Shown here: in pieces, positions 47,001 to 55,500 of the stretch | Numbering within the stretch: position 1 is the stretch's first letter | How the letters are laid out: each line of letters starts with the position of its first letter | Assembly (NCBI RefSeq): GCF_025146565.1 | Contig: NZ_CP102258.1 | Location: 744,001 to 808,000, forward strand | Length of the DNA: 64,000 nucleotides | DNA from: Bacteroides eggerthii | GTDB lineage: Bacteria > Bacteroidota > Bacteroidia > Bacteroidales > Bacteroidaceae | Direction: 5' to 3' | The notes under the pieces: model-generated | Told to the model about the DNA's origin: nothing | What the model saw: only the letters and a program-made list of their open reading frames with translations | The model's database searches: none | Made by a program: the position numbers and the translations under genes

Positions 47001-48084
47001 CGCCGCCTTCGGTTCCTATCCATAGGTTGCCGTTTTTATCTTCGATGGTACGCCCTACGACGGGGTTGCTCAGTCCTTGCTTTTCGTTGGAAGAATAAGA
47101 GTAGCGGGTATAGATTTCATATTCCGGATTGAAGTAGTTGACACCGCCAAAGTAAGTTCCCAGCCAGAGCGTGCCTTGATTGTCTTTTACAATGCACCAG
47201 ATGGAAGAGTGTGTAAGGCCGTCGCTCTGTATGTCGTTGGCGGTATGGTTTTGGAACAAACCGGTACTTTTGTTGTAACGGTTCAGTCCGTTGAAGGTGC
47301 CTATCCATATATTTCCCAGATTGTCCTCGCAACAGGCCCTGACGAAATTAGAAGAAAGGCTGTGCGGGTTCTTGGCATCGTACTTGAAGTTTTCGATCTT
47401 TCCGTCTGTCTTTACATGGAACAGTCCCTCTTCCCAGCTACCAATCCATAATTCTCCTCCGCTGTCCCGATAGAAACTGATGATATTCCCTTTCCGAATG
47501 GGGTGTTCCAGTTCTTTTTTGTCTATATTCAGGCGGTATACACCGTTGGTGGTAGTGCCTATCCATAAATAACCTTTGTCAATGTGCATGCAAAAGATAT
47601 CCAGACTGCCGTTGGGCAACTGATAGTAGAGATCGAAGTTGGCGGTCTCTTCATTGTACCGGTAGACTTCGTTCTTTTTACCGATGAAAAGGCCGTTATT
47701 GTAGTAGATGCTGTTGATGCTCCCTTGCAGTAAGGTTGTGAATTTTTGGGTGATAAGGTTGAACTCGGCTACTCCGTCGGTGCAGAGCAGATAGATGCTT
47801 CCGTTGCGGTTGCCCACAATACGCAGTACTGTATTGCAGAAAAGGCTGTTAGGATCGTTCTTTTGTAATTTATAGGTCTTTATGTCTTCCCCGTTGTAGC
47901 GGTTCAGCCCTTCGCGCGTGCCAATCCATAGAATACCGCTTTCGTCGATGTACAGACTGTTTACGGAGAATTGCGATAGCCCGTTGTCAGTGGTAAGGTG
48001 GTTGAAAGTAATGTTCTGGCCATATACATTTGCGAAAGCCATGCCCGCTAAAATGAAGAGTAGTCTGATGATAAGCTTCTGCAC
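44014..48084 (-). CDS. Hybrid two-component system regulator (HTCS) of the PUL
   Basis: The 1356-residue protein starts at GTG 48084; a stop lies three codons upstream in frame. Order: signal segment (1-22), two beta-propellers of regulator-propeller repeats (about 25-670, many LWIGT repeats), a Y_Y_Y domain, one membrane helix (about 790), a His-kinase domain (FFTNISHEFRTPLTLI, His near 830; NNLLSNAIKHT), a receiver (MLIVEDNDSIREML, phospho-Asp in VVSDVVMPKMSG near 1143) and an AraC-type helix-turn-helix (about 1265-1345). It senses an oligosaccharide in the periplasm and activates transcription in the cytoplasm in one polypeptide. The TGTAC element near the PUL promoters is its probable binding site; its own promoter lacks one. 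Confidence 0.95.
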   Translation of the reverse strand: MQKLIIRLLFILAGMAFANVYGQNITFNHLTTDNGLSQFSVNSLYIDESGILWIGTREGLNRYNGEDIKTYKLQKNDPNSLFCNTVLRIVGNRNGSIYLLCTDGVAEFNLITQKFTTLLQGSINSIYYNNGLFIGKKNEVYRYNEETANFDLYYQLPNGSLDIFCMHIDKGYLWIGTTTNGVYRLNIDKKELEHPIRKGNIISFYRDSGGELWIGSWEEGLFHVKTDGKIENFKYDAKNPHSLSSNFVRACCEDNLGNIWIGTFNGLNRYNKSTGLFQNHTANDIQSDGLTHSSIWCIVKDNQGTLWLGTYFGGVNYFNPEYEIYTRYSYSSNEKQGLSNPVVGRTIEDKNGNLWIGTEGGGLNYFNRRTREFKWYRPQEGRNSISHNNVKALYYDADKEIIWIGTHLGGLNRLDIRSGHFTHYRMEDNNRQTLPSDIVRDIIPYKDLLIVATQNGVCLFEPDSGKCRQLFKDSKEGKSIKMVADILLDSESTLWIAATGEGVFSYRFDTRKLTNYRHDSANPNSLSNNNVNNIMQDSQGHLWFSTSGSGLDLYHPANNDFENFDKEKNGLASDCVYETQESAASGKLLLITNQGFSIFDYQNMHIKNYSAENGFPLTAVNENSLCITRDGEIFLGGVQGMISFHEMELNFTPKPYNIILSRLIVNGQEIHAGDKTGILQHSLCHTREITLNADQSMFSIEFATSNYIPANKDDIIYKLEGFSDEWTNTRGLHSITYTNLNAGTYTLLIKPEEKDESLCPQARLIIHILPPYYRTTFAYFIYLILTTAVLWYLIRTYKSRIKLQESLKYEQKHIQDVEALNQSKLRFFTNISHEFRTPLTLIVGQVETLLQLQNFTPAIYNKILGIYKNSIQLRELITELLDFRKQEQGHMKIKVSPHNIVNFLYENYLLFLEYASAKRINFNFEKETDELEVWYDQKQMQKVINNLLSNAIKHTEEEDTITLSVKKEEDNVVIRVKDTGSGIDAKEIDKIFDRFYQIDPVNSTDAGKSGTGIGLALTKGIIELHHGTIRVESELGKGTSFIVTLRLGNGVFDAEQINPNPDCVQQIEIPKPETDAFLKTELEENAPIKRIPDAKMLIVEDNDSIREMLANIFKPFYQILTATNGEEGWELVRNEMPCIVVSDVVMPKMSGTELCKLIKNDFNTCHIPVVLLTARTAIEQNIEGLRIGADDYITKPFNTSLLISRCNNLVNSRILLQEKFSKQPQAAAQMLATNPIDKDILDRAMAIIEQHLDDTEFNVNVFAREMAMARTNLFTKLKAITGQTPNDFILTIRLKKGALMLRNNPELNITEISDRIGFSSSRYFSKCFKDVYHVSPLAYRKGEEDDKEKEEEGSEE

Positions 48085-48201
48085 GTTGAGTCATTTTTAA
48101 GGTTTCAGTTACAAATATATGAATATTTTAGGCAAAGAATCTCATTTATTATTTGGATTTTGAGGTTATGTCTGCTTAAATGTATAAATTTGGAACTTCA
48201 T

Positions 48202-48246
48202 CGAACAATTATAAACTGATTATACCTAATAAAGAAGGTATATTTG
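48202..48246 (+). promoter_or_regulatory. Promoter of the hexosamine-kinase unit with degenerate PUL element
   Basis: TATATTTG (48239-48246) is a perfect -7 box with no -33 TTTG at the right distance. At exactly 37 bp upstream lies CGAACAATTA, which matches 6 of 9 specified bases of TGTACnATTT. The match is weak by itself; the spacing supports it. Confidence 0.4.
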
Positions 48247-48272
48247 TACCATAAATTAATCTCTTAATTATC

Positions 48273-49358
48273 ATGAAAGACCTTTTATCTATCGTATCTC
48301 ATTTCCAATTAACAGGTACAGTGCAAGAAATCAAGCCCTTAGGAGCCGGGCTTATCAATGACACGTATAAAGTAACCACACTCGAAGTCGATGCGCCCGA
48401 TTACGTATTGCAGCGCATCAATCATGCCATTTTCCAAGATGTAGAGATGTTGCAGGCAAATATCAATGCCGTAACCACTCATATCCGCAGGAAACTGGAA
48501 GAAAAAGGTGAAGGCGATATCGAGCGTAAGGTGCTCCATTTCCTTCCTGCCGGCAATGGAAAGACTTATTGGTTCGACGGCGGGAATTACTGGCGTGTCA
48601 TGGCGTTTATTCCCAATGCGAGGACATACGAAACGGTCAATCCCGAATATTCATACTATGCCGGTGCGGCTTTCGGCAACTTCCAGGCCATGCTTGCCGA
48701 TATTCCCGACCGTCTGGGTGAGACAATCCCCAATTTCCACAATATGGAATTCCGTTTGAAACAGCTTCGTGACGCTGTGGCGGCCGATGCTGCCGGACGT
48801 GTGGGGGAAGTGCGGTATTTTCTGGATGAAATTGAGCGTCGCGCCGATGAAATGTGCAAGGCGGAACGCTTGCATCGTGAAAACAAGTTGCCCAAGCGTG
48901 TTTGCCATTGCGATACGAAAGTCAACAATATGATGTTCGATGAAAACGGCAATGTGCTCTGCGTCATTGATCTCGATACGGTGATGCCCAGTTTTGTATT
49001 TTCCGACTTTGGCGATTTTCTGCGTTCGGGAGCCAATACGGGGCTGGAAGATGACAAAGACCTCTCCAACGTGAATTTCAATATGGAGATATTCAAGGCT
49101 TTCACAAAGGGCTATCTGGAGTCGGCCAAATCTTTCCTGCTGCCGGTGGAGATAGAGAATTTGCCTTATGCGGCCGCATTGTTCCCCTATATGCAATGTG
49201 TGCGTTTCCTTGCCGATTACATTAACGGTGATACATACTATAAGATTCAATATCCGGAACACAACCTGGTGCGCACCAAAGCGCAGTTCAAATTGCTGCA
49301 AAGCGTGGAAGAGCATACTCCGGAAATGCAAGAGTTCATTGCCTCATGTATTCGATAA
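48273..49358 (+). CDS. NahK-like N-acetylhexosamine 1-kinase (aminoglycoside phosphotransferase fold)
   Basis: The 361-residue protein has the phosphotransferase/choline-kinase fold. It has GAGLINDTYKV near the N-terminus, the catalytic loop VCHCDTKVNNMMFD (about residues 209-222) with Asp and Asn, and the metal-binding CVIDLDTVMP next to it. It resembles N-acetylhexosamine 1-kinase (NahK), which makes GalNAc-1-P and GlcNAc-1-P; older automatic labels call this group mucin desulfatase, which the motifs do not support. Beside a chondroitin PUL it would trap the GalNAc (or GlcNAc from hyaluronan) released in the periplasm after import. It overlaps the next gene by 13 bp. No signal peptide, so cytoplasmic. 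Confidence 0.82.
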   Translation: MKDLLSIVSHFQLTGTVQEIKPLGAGLINDTYKVTTLEVDAPDYVLQRINHAIFQDVEMLQANINAVTTHIRRKLEEKGEGDIERKVLHFLPAGNGKTYWFDGGNYWRVMAFIPNARTYETVNPEYSYYAGAAFGNFQAMLADIPDRLGETIPNFHNMEFRLKQLRDAVAADAAGRVGEVRYFLDEIERRADEMCKAERLHRENKLPKRVCHCDTKVNNMMFDENGNVLCVIDLDTVMPSFVFSDFGDFLRSGANTGLEDDKDLSNVNFNMEIFKAFTKGYLESAKSFLLPVEIENLPYAAALFPYMQCVRFLADYINGDTYYKIQYPEHNLVRTKAQFKLLQSVEEHTPEMQEFIASCIR

Positions 49359-50080
49359 GATATATGATAGCAGCGGTAATGGGGTGCTGTGTTTTCCCCT
49401 TATTCGCGTTAACCCCCAAAAATAAGATGATGAAAGAACTGGATGTCAAGAAAGTGAGCATGGCAAACATACCGGTGGAATCGGTTCCTGCTCTTTTGGA
49501 TGAAGAAAAAGTGGCTTTTCAGCCGGTTAATACAGTGAACTGGGCGGCATATCCGTATTGTCCGGATGTCAAATTCCGCATGGCTTATGCGGATAATGCT
49601 ATCCTGATTCATTATAAAGTGAAAGAAAACAGCATACGTGCCGTAGCGGGCAGGGACAACGGGCCTGTCTGGGAAGATTCGTGTGTGGAGTTCTTCTCCG
49701 TTCCTGCGGAAGACGGGGTGTATTATAATATGGAATGTAACTGTGCGGGACGCTTGCTTATCGGTGCGGGAGCAGGGCGGAACGGTCGCAGGCATGCGCC
49801 GCAGGAGGTGCTCGATAAGGTGCAGCGCTGGTCTTCTTTAGGGCGTGAGGATTTTGAGGAGCGGGTAGGAGAGTGTAGCTGGGAAGTAGCTTTGGTGATA
49901 CCTTATTCGGCTTTCTTCATGCATAACATCACCTCACTGGGTGGTAAGACGATTCGTGCCAACTTCTATAAATGCGGTGATAAGTTGCAGACTCCCCATT
50001 TCTTGTCGTGGAGTCCCATTGATTTGGAAAAACCGAATTTTCATTGTCCGGAATTCTTCGGAGAATTGCATTTCGAGTAA
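49346..50080 (+). CDS. Secreted CBM9-like (DOMON-fold) carbohydrate-binding protein
   Basis: The 244-residue protein starts inside the end of the kinase gene (13-bp overlap). It has a hydrophobic leader (RYMIAAVMGCCVFPLFALTP), probably a signal peptide; the ATG at 49364 is an alternative start. The rest is a beta-sandwich of the carbohydrate-binding family 9-like type, with VWEDSCVEFFSVP, YYNMECNCAGRLLIG, WSWEVALVIPYSAF-like and RANFYKCGDKLQTPHFLSW blocks. No catalytic site is evident. It could bind a glycan fragment at the surface or in the periplasm. Translation coupling with the kinase links it to the same pathway, although the two act in different compartments. Confidence 0.78.
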   Translation: MYSIRYMIAAVMGCCVFPLFALTPKNKMMKELDVKKVSMANIPVESVPALLDEEKVAFQPVNTVNWAAYPYCPDVKFRMAYADNAILIHYKVKENSIRAVAGRDNGPVWEDSCVEFFSVPAEDGVYYNMECNCAGRLLIGAGAGRNGRRHAPQEVLDKVQRWSSLGREDFEERVGECSWEVALVIPYSAFFMHNITSLGGKTIRANFYKCGDKLQTPHFLSWSPIDLEKPNFHCPEFFGELHFE

Positions 50081-50157
50081 GAGGGAACCACTATCCTATG
50101 GCAACCTGCCGGCTTCGTAGGGGATAGTTGCTTCCGTTGCCATTCAGTCTTAAAATA

Positions 50158-50206
50158 AAAGTTTTATTCTTATAAATGAAGGTTTGATTTATAAGAATAA
50201 AACTTT
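50158..50206. terminator. Bidirectional terminator with perfect 20-bp stem
   Basis: The arm 50158-50177 pairs perfectly with 50187-50206 around a 9-nt loop. The stem is AT-rich (ends AAAG/CTTT) and lies between the converging CBM9-like and LpxA-like genes. Confidence 0.82.
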
Positions 50207-50233
50207 GGTTTTTATGAATGAAGCTATCATTCT

Positions 50234-50260
50234 AACTCTCCGTAGCGGCTACGGAGAGTT
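50234..50260 (-). terminator. Hairpin after the LpxA-like gene
   Basis: AACTCTCCGTAG (50234-50245) pairs perfectly with CTACGGAGAGTT (50249-50260) around a CGG loop. It lies 33 bp after the LpxA-like stop on the reverse strand. Confidence 0.75.
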
Positions 50261-50293
50261 TGGAATGTGGAGACATGCTATACGTACGGGGAA

Positions 50294-51061
50294 CTACTTC
50301 GCTATACCTTTGGAGTTACGGATAAAGTTGATGATGTTGTGTATCTCGTCACTCATCGGGACCTGGTCTTCAATCTTTTGCAGGGCATCCTGCACACTGA
50401 AGTTTCCTTGATACACCAGGCGGTAAGCATTTACGATATGGCGCAGAATACGGTCGGTGACCTGATGCTTGTGTTGGAGCACCATTGCATTGATGCCATG
50501 GTATTCTGCCGGGTTGCCATTCATAATGATATAAGGCGGCACATCTTTTGCAATGCGGCAACCTGCCTGAATCAGCACCCAACTACCGATGTGGCAGTTC
50601 TGATGCAGGATGACATTGCTGCTCAGGATCGTGCAGTCGTCTATGCGGCAGTCGCCTGCCACTGTGCTCTTGATGCCCAATACGCAGTGATTGCCAATTT
50701 GTACGTCGTGGCAGAGGTGTACGCCGTCCATTAGATAGTTGTTGTCACCGATGCGCGTGCAGCCGCTTTCGTGTGTCGCACGACTGATAACCACATTTTC
50801 ACGAATGTCGTTGTTGTCGCCGATAATCAATCGGCTTTCTTCGCCTGTGTAATGAAAATCCTGTGGCTCACTACCCAGTACGGCACCATGATGTACCTTG
50901 TTTCCTTTACCTAAGCGAGTACCCTTGAGGATACTTGCATTTGACATAATCACGCAGTCATCACCGATTTCCACATCTCTTTCGATGTAAGCGAAAGGCT
51001 GAATGGTCACATTCTTACCGATTTTAGCGGTTGAATCTACAGATGCTAATGGACTAATCAT
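50294..51061 (-). CDS. LpxA-family acyl-ACP-UDP-GlcNAc O-acyltransferase, possible paralogue
   Basis: The 255-residue protein is a left-handed beta-helix of hexapeptide repeats followed by a helical C-terminus (VTDRILRHIVNAYRLVYQG), the layout of LpxA (262 in E. coli). The catalytic His lies in GVHLCHDVQIG (His125 type). Of the other E. coli histidines, the one of the AGH step is Asp here (TVAGDCRIDD) while that of LHQ is kept (VILHQNC). LpxA adds the first O-linked acyl chain in lipid A synthesis. The main Bacteroides lpxA normally follows lpxD and lpxC/fabZ; here it stands alone next to an efflux operon, so this may be a second copy with other acyl or sugar specificity. Confidence 0.8.
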   Translation of the reverse strand: MISPLASVDSTAKIGKNVTIQPFAYIERDVEIGDDCVIMSNASILKGTRLGKGNKVHHGAVLGSEPQDFHYTGEESRLIIGDNNDIRENVVISRATHESGCTRIGDNNYLMDGVHLCHDVQIGNHCVLGIKSTVAGDCRIDDCTILSSNVILHQNCHIGSWVLIQAGCRIAKDVPPYIIMNGNPAEYHGINAMVLQHKHQVTDRILRHIVNAYRLVYQGNFSVQDALQKIEDQVPMSDEIHNIINFIRNSKGIAK

Positions 51062-51080
51062 GTTTTCTAATTTTGAATTA

Positions 51081-51140
51081 TGAATTTCGAATCATGAACC
51101 GGCAGCATAGGGCTGTCCATAATTCATGATTCAGAATTCA
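51081..51140 (-). terminator. AT-rich inverted repeat after the outer-membrane efflux gene
   Basis: The arm 51081-51098 pairs with 51123-51140 over 18 bp with two mismatches. It contains the AATTATGAATT-type repeats common between genes here. It lies 10 bp after the stop of the TolC-like gene. Confidence 0.5.
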
Positions 51141-51150
51141 TCATTTATAA

Positions 51151-52533
51151 TTATTTCTCTCTCCCTCCGCCCAATGCTTGATACAGACTGATTACAGACT
51201 GCATGCGGTCGAAGGTATCAGCCACTTCTGAAAGTTGTGCGCTGAGGTAAGATTGCTCGGCCGACAAGACTTCCAGATAGGTTGACGTGCCTAAGTTAAA
51301 CAATTCTTTTGTATCTTCCGCAGCTTTACGGGCAGAATTCACCTGAATTTCGCGTGAAACGGCTTTATCCGAGGTCATTTGATATTGATACAGGGCATTG
51401 CTCACCTCATTTCCGGCTTTGAGCAATGTGGTCTGGAACTGGATCTTGGCCTGCTCCTCTTGTGCTTTTGCCTGTTTCAGACGGGCTATGTTGGCGCCGC
51501 GATAGAACAGAGGCTGCGTCAGTGAACCGATAGCGGAGGCCAGCAATTTGCCGGGATTGACGATGGCGGATCCGGCGCTGTTGGTCCAGCCGGCAGAACC
51601 GCTTAATGTAATCTGAGGATAGAAAGCGGCGCGTGCGCTGTTGGTATCGTAGTAGCTTGCGGCTAATGACATCTCGGCGGCTTTCACGTCGGGACGGTTA
51701 GACAATAGCTGCAAAGGAATTCCGGTGGAGAATTCGGCAGGCAGCTCCTGGCTTTCCAACGTGCCGCGTGCAATGCTTTGCGCCGGCTGGTTCAGCATCA
51801 GGCATAATGCGTTTTCCGTTTCGCGGATGCTTTGGCGTATGTCGGGCAGGGAAGCCATTACTTGCGCATAAGCAGTACGGCTTTGCTCTACGGCTGCACT
51901 GTTCGCCATAGCAGCTTCTTTCATGGCTTCTACGGTTTCGAGGTTGCGTTTCAGAATATCGCAGGTGGCTTCGCTGATCTGCAACTGGCGGTCGAGCATC
52001 AGCAGGGTGTAGTACATATTGGCTACGTTGGCGATTACCTGCGTCTGTACGGCCTGCTCGTAGAACTGTGTCTGCTTCAGGGAAACCTGTGCCTTGCGCT
52101 TGGGGTTCAGCAACTGGCCGAACAGGTCGATCTGCCAACTTGCCGTCACTGGGAGTGAATAGGTCTGTGTGGCTTTCCCTTTATCCCAACTGCTCACTGT
52201 TCCCTGAGGGGAGAGAGCCAGCATCGGGGCATAGGCCAAACGTGCGGACATCAATGCTGCCTGAGCTTGTTTTACGGTCAGTGCTGCGCTGCGCAGGTCG
52301 GCATTGTTGGCCAGTGCCTGTTCGATAAGCGTCTGCAACCGGGCGTCTGTAAACACTTCCTTCCAAGGCAGATTACCGAAATTGGCAGTGTCGGCGGCAA
52401 GTGTATCGCCACCGGCAACGGTGTCGCGATACAGGCCTTCCACTGTGATATCTTCGGGCCTGTCGTATGATTTGTAGATATGGCAACTGCTCAGTAAGGC
52501 AGTTGCGCACATCAGAGTGATTATTTTCTTCAT
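51151..52533 (-). CDS. RND efflux outer-membrane factor (TolC/OprM-type lipoprotein)
   Basis: The 460-residue protein has a lipoprotein signal with Cys17 (LMCATALLSSCHIYKS) and two outer-membrane efflux protein repeats: LRSAALTVKQAQAALMSARL and, in the second half, LSNRPDVKAAEMSLAASYYD, which is typical of the OprM/NodT subfamily. It forms the trimeric outer-membrane channel of the tripartite pump. It is the third gene of the AcrA-AcrB-TolC-like operon, 51 bp after the inner-membrane pump gene. The substrate is unknown; likely candidates are bile acids, antibiotics or other amphiphiles. Confidence 0.93.
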   Translation of the reverse strand: MKKIITLMCATALLSSCHIYKSYDRPEDITVEGLYRDTVAGGDTLAADTANFGNLPWKEVFTDARLQTLIEQALANNADLRSAALTVKQAQAALMSARLAYAPMLALSPQGTVSSWDKGKATQTYSLPVTASWQIDLFGQLLNPKRKAQVSLKQTQFYEQAVQTQVIANVANMYYTLLMLDRQLQISEATCDILKRNLETVEAMKEAAMANSAAVEQSRTAYAQVMASLPDIRQSIRETENALCLMLNQPAQSIARGTLESQELPAEFSTGIPLQLLSNRPDVKAAEMSLAASYYDTNSARAAFYPQITLSGSAGWTNSAGSAIVNPGKLLASAIGSLTQPLFYRGANIARLKQAKAQEEQAKIQFQTTLLKAGNEVSNALYQYQMTSDKAVSREIQVNSARKAAEDTKELFNLGTSTYLEVLSAEQSYLSAQLSEVADTFDRMQSVISLYQALGGGREK

Positions 52534-52584
52534 GATAAGCTATATTTTAGTGATTAGTGTTTAGTGATGAATGATTAGTAATCA

Positions 52585-55500
52585 CTATTTTGTATATTGT
52601 TCAATCTCAGGTTCTGCATCCGAGTTATCTACATCTTCCCACTCCATCGGCTTAACCTTCTCTTGCAGGTATTGGAAGGCTACGAACAGGGCAGGCACAA
52701 TGAATATCTGCAATATCATACCGATTAACATACCGCCGATGGCCGATGTACCCAGTGTACGGTTACCGTTGGCTCCTGCACCGGAGGCGAACATCAGCGG
52801 GAGCAGACCCACAATCATGGCCAATGAGGTCATCAGGATAGGACGCAGACGGGCTCCTGCACCCAGTACGGCAGCCCAAGTGATGCTCATACCCATTTTG
52901 CGGCGGTCAAGGGCGAACTCTACAATCAAGATAGCGTTCTTGGCCAACAGACCCATAAGCATGATGAGGGCAATCTGCATATAGATGTCGTTGGACATAG
53001 TACCCAAAATCATTTTCAGTGCAGGAATGTTGCCCAATGAGCCTATACCGCTGACGAACAGGAAGCTGCCCAGCAAACCGAACGGTACGGAGAGCAATAC
53101 GGAAAGCGGAAGGATATAACTTTCATATTGCGCACTCAGCAACAGATAAACGAATACGAAGCAGAGCACAAAAATCAGACCGGTAGTGCTGCCGCTGGTT
53201 TCAGCCTCTTCGCGGGCCATACCTCCAAGTTCGTAGGCGAAACCTGTCGGAAGGCTTTCTTTGGCAACCTCTGCAATGGCAGCCAATGCCTGACCGGAAG
53301 TGTAACCGCTGGCGGGAGCCACCATTACCTTCATGGATGTGTAAAGGTTGAAACGGCTGATGATGTCCGGGCCATATACTTTCTTGATTGACACGAATTG
53401 AGTGATGGGAGCCATTTCGTTACCGTTGCGCACCTTGATGCTGGAGAGTGATTCCAAATTCTTGGTTGCATTCGGCTCGGCCTGGATCATGACACGATAC
53501 ATCTTACCGAAACTGTTGAAGTTGGAGGCGTAGAGACCTCCGAAGTATCCCTGCATGGTGCTGAGGATGGCGCTTGGGCTGAGGCCTGCTTTCTTACAGG
53601 CAGCCGCGTCGATATCCAGCATATATTGCGGGAAGTTCGGGTTGAAGCTGGTCTTTGCGGAGTTGATTTCCGGGCGTGCCTCCAAAGCGGCGGTATATTG
53701 GTTCACTACCTCGAAGAAGTGGTTGAGGTCACCACCGGTCTTGTCCTGCATGTTCAATTCGATATCGCTGGATGCCGAGTAACCCGGAATCATAGGCGGC
53801 GCAAAGAACAATACCTGTGCTTCCTTGATGATCTTCTGGGCACGCATGAAGAGCGTGGCATAAACAACCGTTGAATTCTGCATGGTGGAACGGTCTTCCC
53901 AATCCTTCAGCTTGATGATGAGCGAGCCGTAAGAAGGTCCCTGCCCGCCGATGAAGCTGAAACCGGAGATTACCGTACGCGATTCTACTGCCGGATCGGC
54001 TGCAACAAGGCTGTCCACACGAGTCAGCACCTCCATGGCGCGTTCTTGTGAAGTGCCCGGAGGCAGCGTCACTACACCCATGATAGTACCGGTGTCTTCA
54101 TTGGGGACCATACCCGTCGGTGTGATGTTCATAAATACTACCAGCAGTACAATGGAACCCACAACAATACCGCCCGACAGCCATTTCTTCTGGATGAAGC
54201 GGAGCACCTGTTTCTTGTATTTGCCCAGAATGGAGTCGTAGGAGGCGTTGAAAGAGTGCTTGAACTTGTCGGTAGTCATACCGGCCAATGCCAGTACGCT
54301 GATTACAATCATAACCAGACAGAGCACAGGATGATTCTCAAAGTTGAATAAACCGAAGATCATACCCAAAATGGCAATCGTGGTGAAGAGCAGTGTCAGA
54401 CCGGGGCGCATCATTTTACCGATAGAATCGGCATAGCGGGCTATCATAATCTTACGCGCTTCTTTGGTGGCAACGCCTATCCGTTCTTTCATGCCGGCGT
54501 CACTGTTGTGCGGCTTCAAGAAGATGGCGCACAAAGCCGGACTCAGTGTCAAGGCGTTCAGCGCGGAGAAACCGATGGCGATGGCCATTGTAAGACCGAA
54601 TTGCCGGTAGAACGTACCGGCTGTACCACCCATAAAACTTACCGGCACGAACACAGACATCATTACCAGTGTAATGGAGACGATGGCGCCGCCCAGTTCA
54701 CTCATGGCGTCGATAGAGGCGGTTCTTGCCGATTTATATCCCTGGTCGAGCTTGGCGTGAACACCCTCGACGACGACTATGGCGTCGTCCACCACAATCG
54801 CGATGGCAAGCACCATGGCCGAGAGGGTCAGCAGGTTGATACTGAACCCGATCAGCTTCAGTACGAAGAAGGTGGCAATCAGGGCCACCGGAATGGCAAT
54901 AGCGGGAATCAACGTAGAACGCATATCCTGCAGGAAGATATACACCACGATGAACACGAGAATAAATGCTTCGATCAAGGTCTTGACAACCTCGTGGATA
55001 GAAGCGAACAGGAAGTCATTGGCACTTTGTGCAATATTTATCTTCAAACCGGAAGGCAGCGTTTCGGATGCTTTGCTGAGCACTTGTTCCAAGTCGCTGA
55101 TTGTTTGCGTTGCATTGGTTCCGGCCATCTGGTATACGATACAGGACACAGCCTTATGGCCGTTTACCGTATTGTTGAAGTTATAGGACAAACGTCCGAG
55201 CTCTATGTCGGCAATGTCTTTCATGCGAAGCACTTCGCCGTTCTCAAGAGCCTTGATAACGATGTTCTCAAACTCCTCCGGCTGTTGGAGACGGCCTTTG
55301 TAGCGGATGGTGTATTGGAAACTTTGGTTACCGCGTTCACCAAACTGGCCGGGGGCTGCTTCAATGTTTTGTTCGGCCAGTGCGCCGGCTACGTCGCTGG
55401 GTATCAGTTTATACTGTGCCATTACGTCCGGTTTCAGCCAGATGCGCATGGAATAATCCTGACCGAGGACGGTGGCGTCACCCACTCCGTTCACACGTTT

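Noticed and set aside
48069..48119. A TGTAC-type element for the HTCS gene itself
   Set aside because: At 37 bp upstream of its -7 box (CAAATATA, 48112-48119) the sequence matches only 3 of 9 specified bases. No autoregulatory site is claimed.
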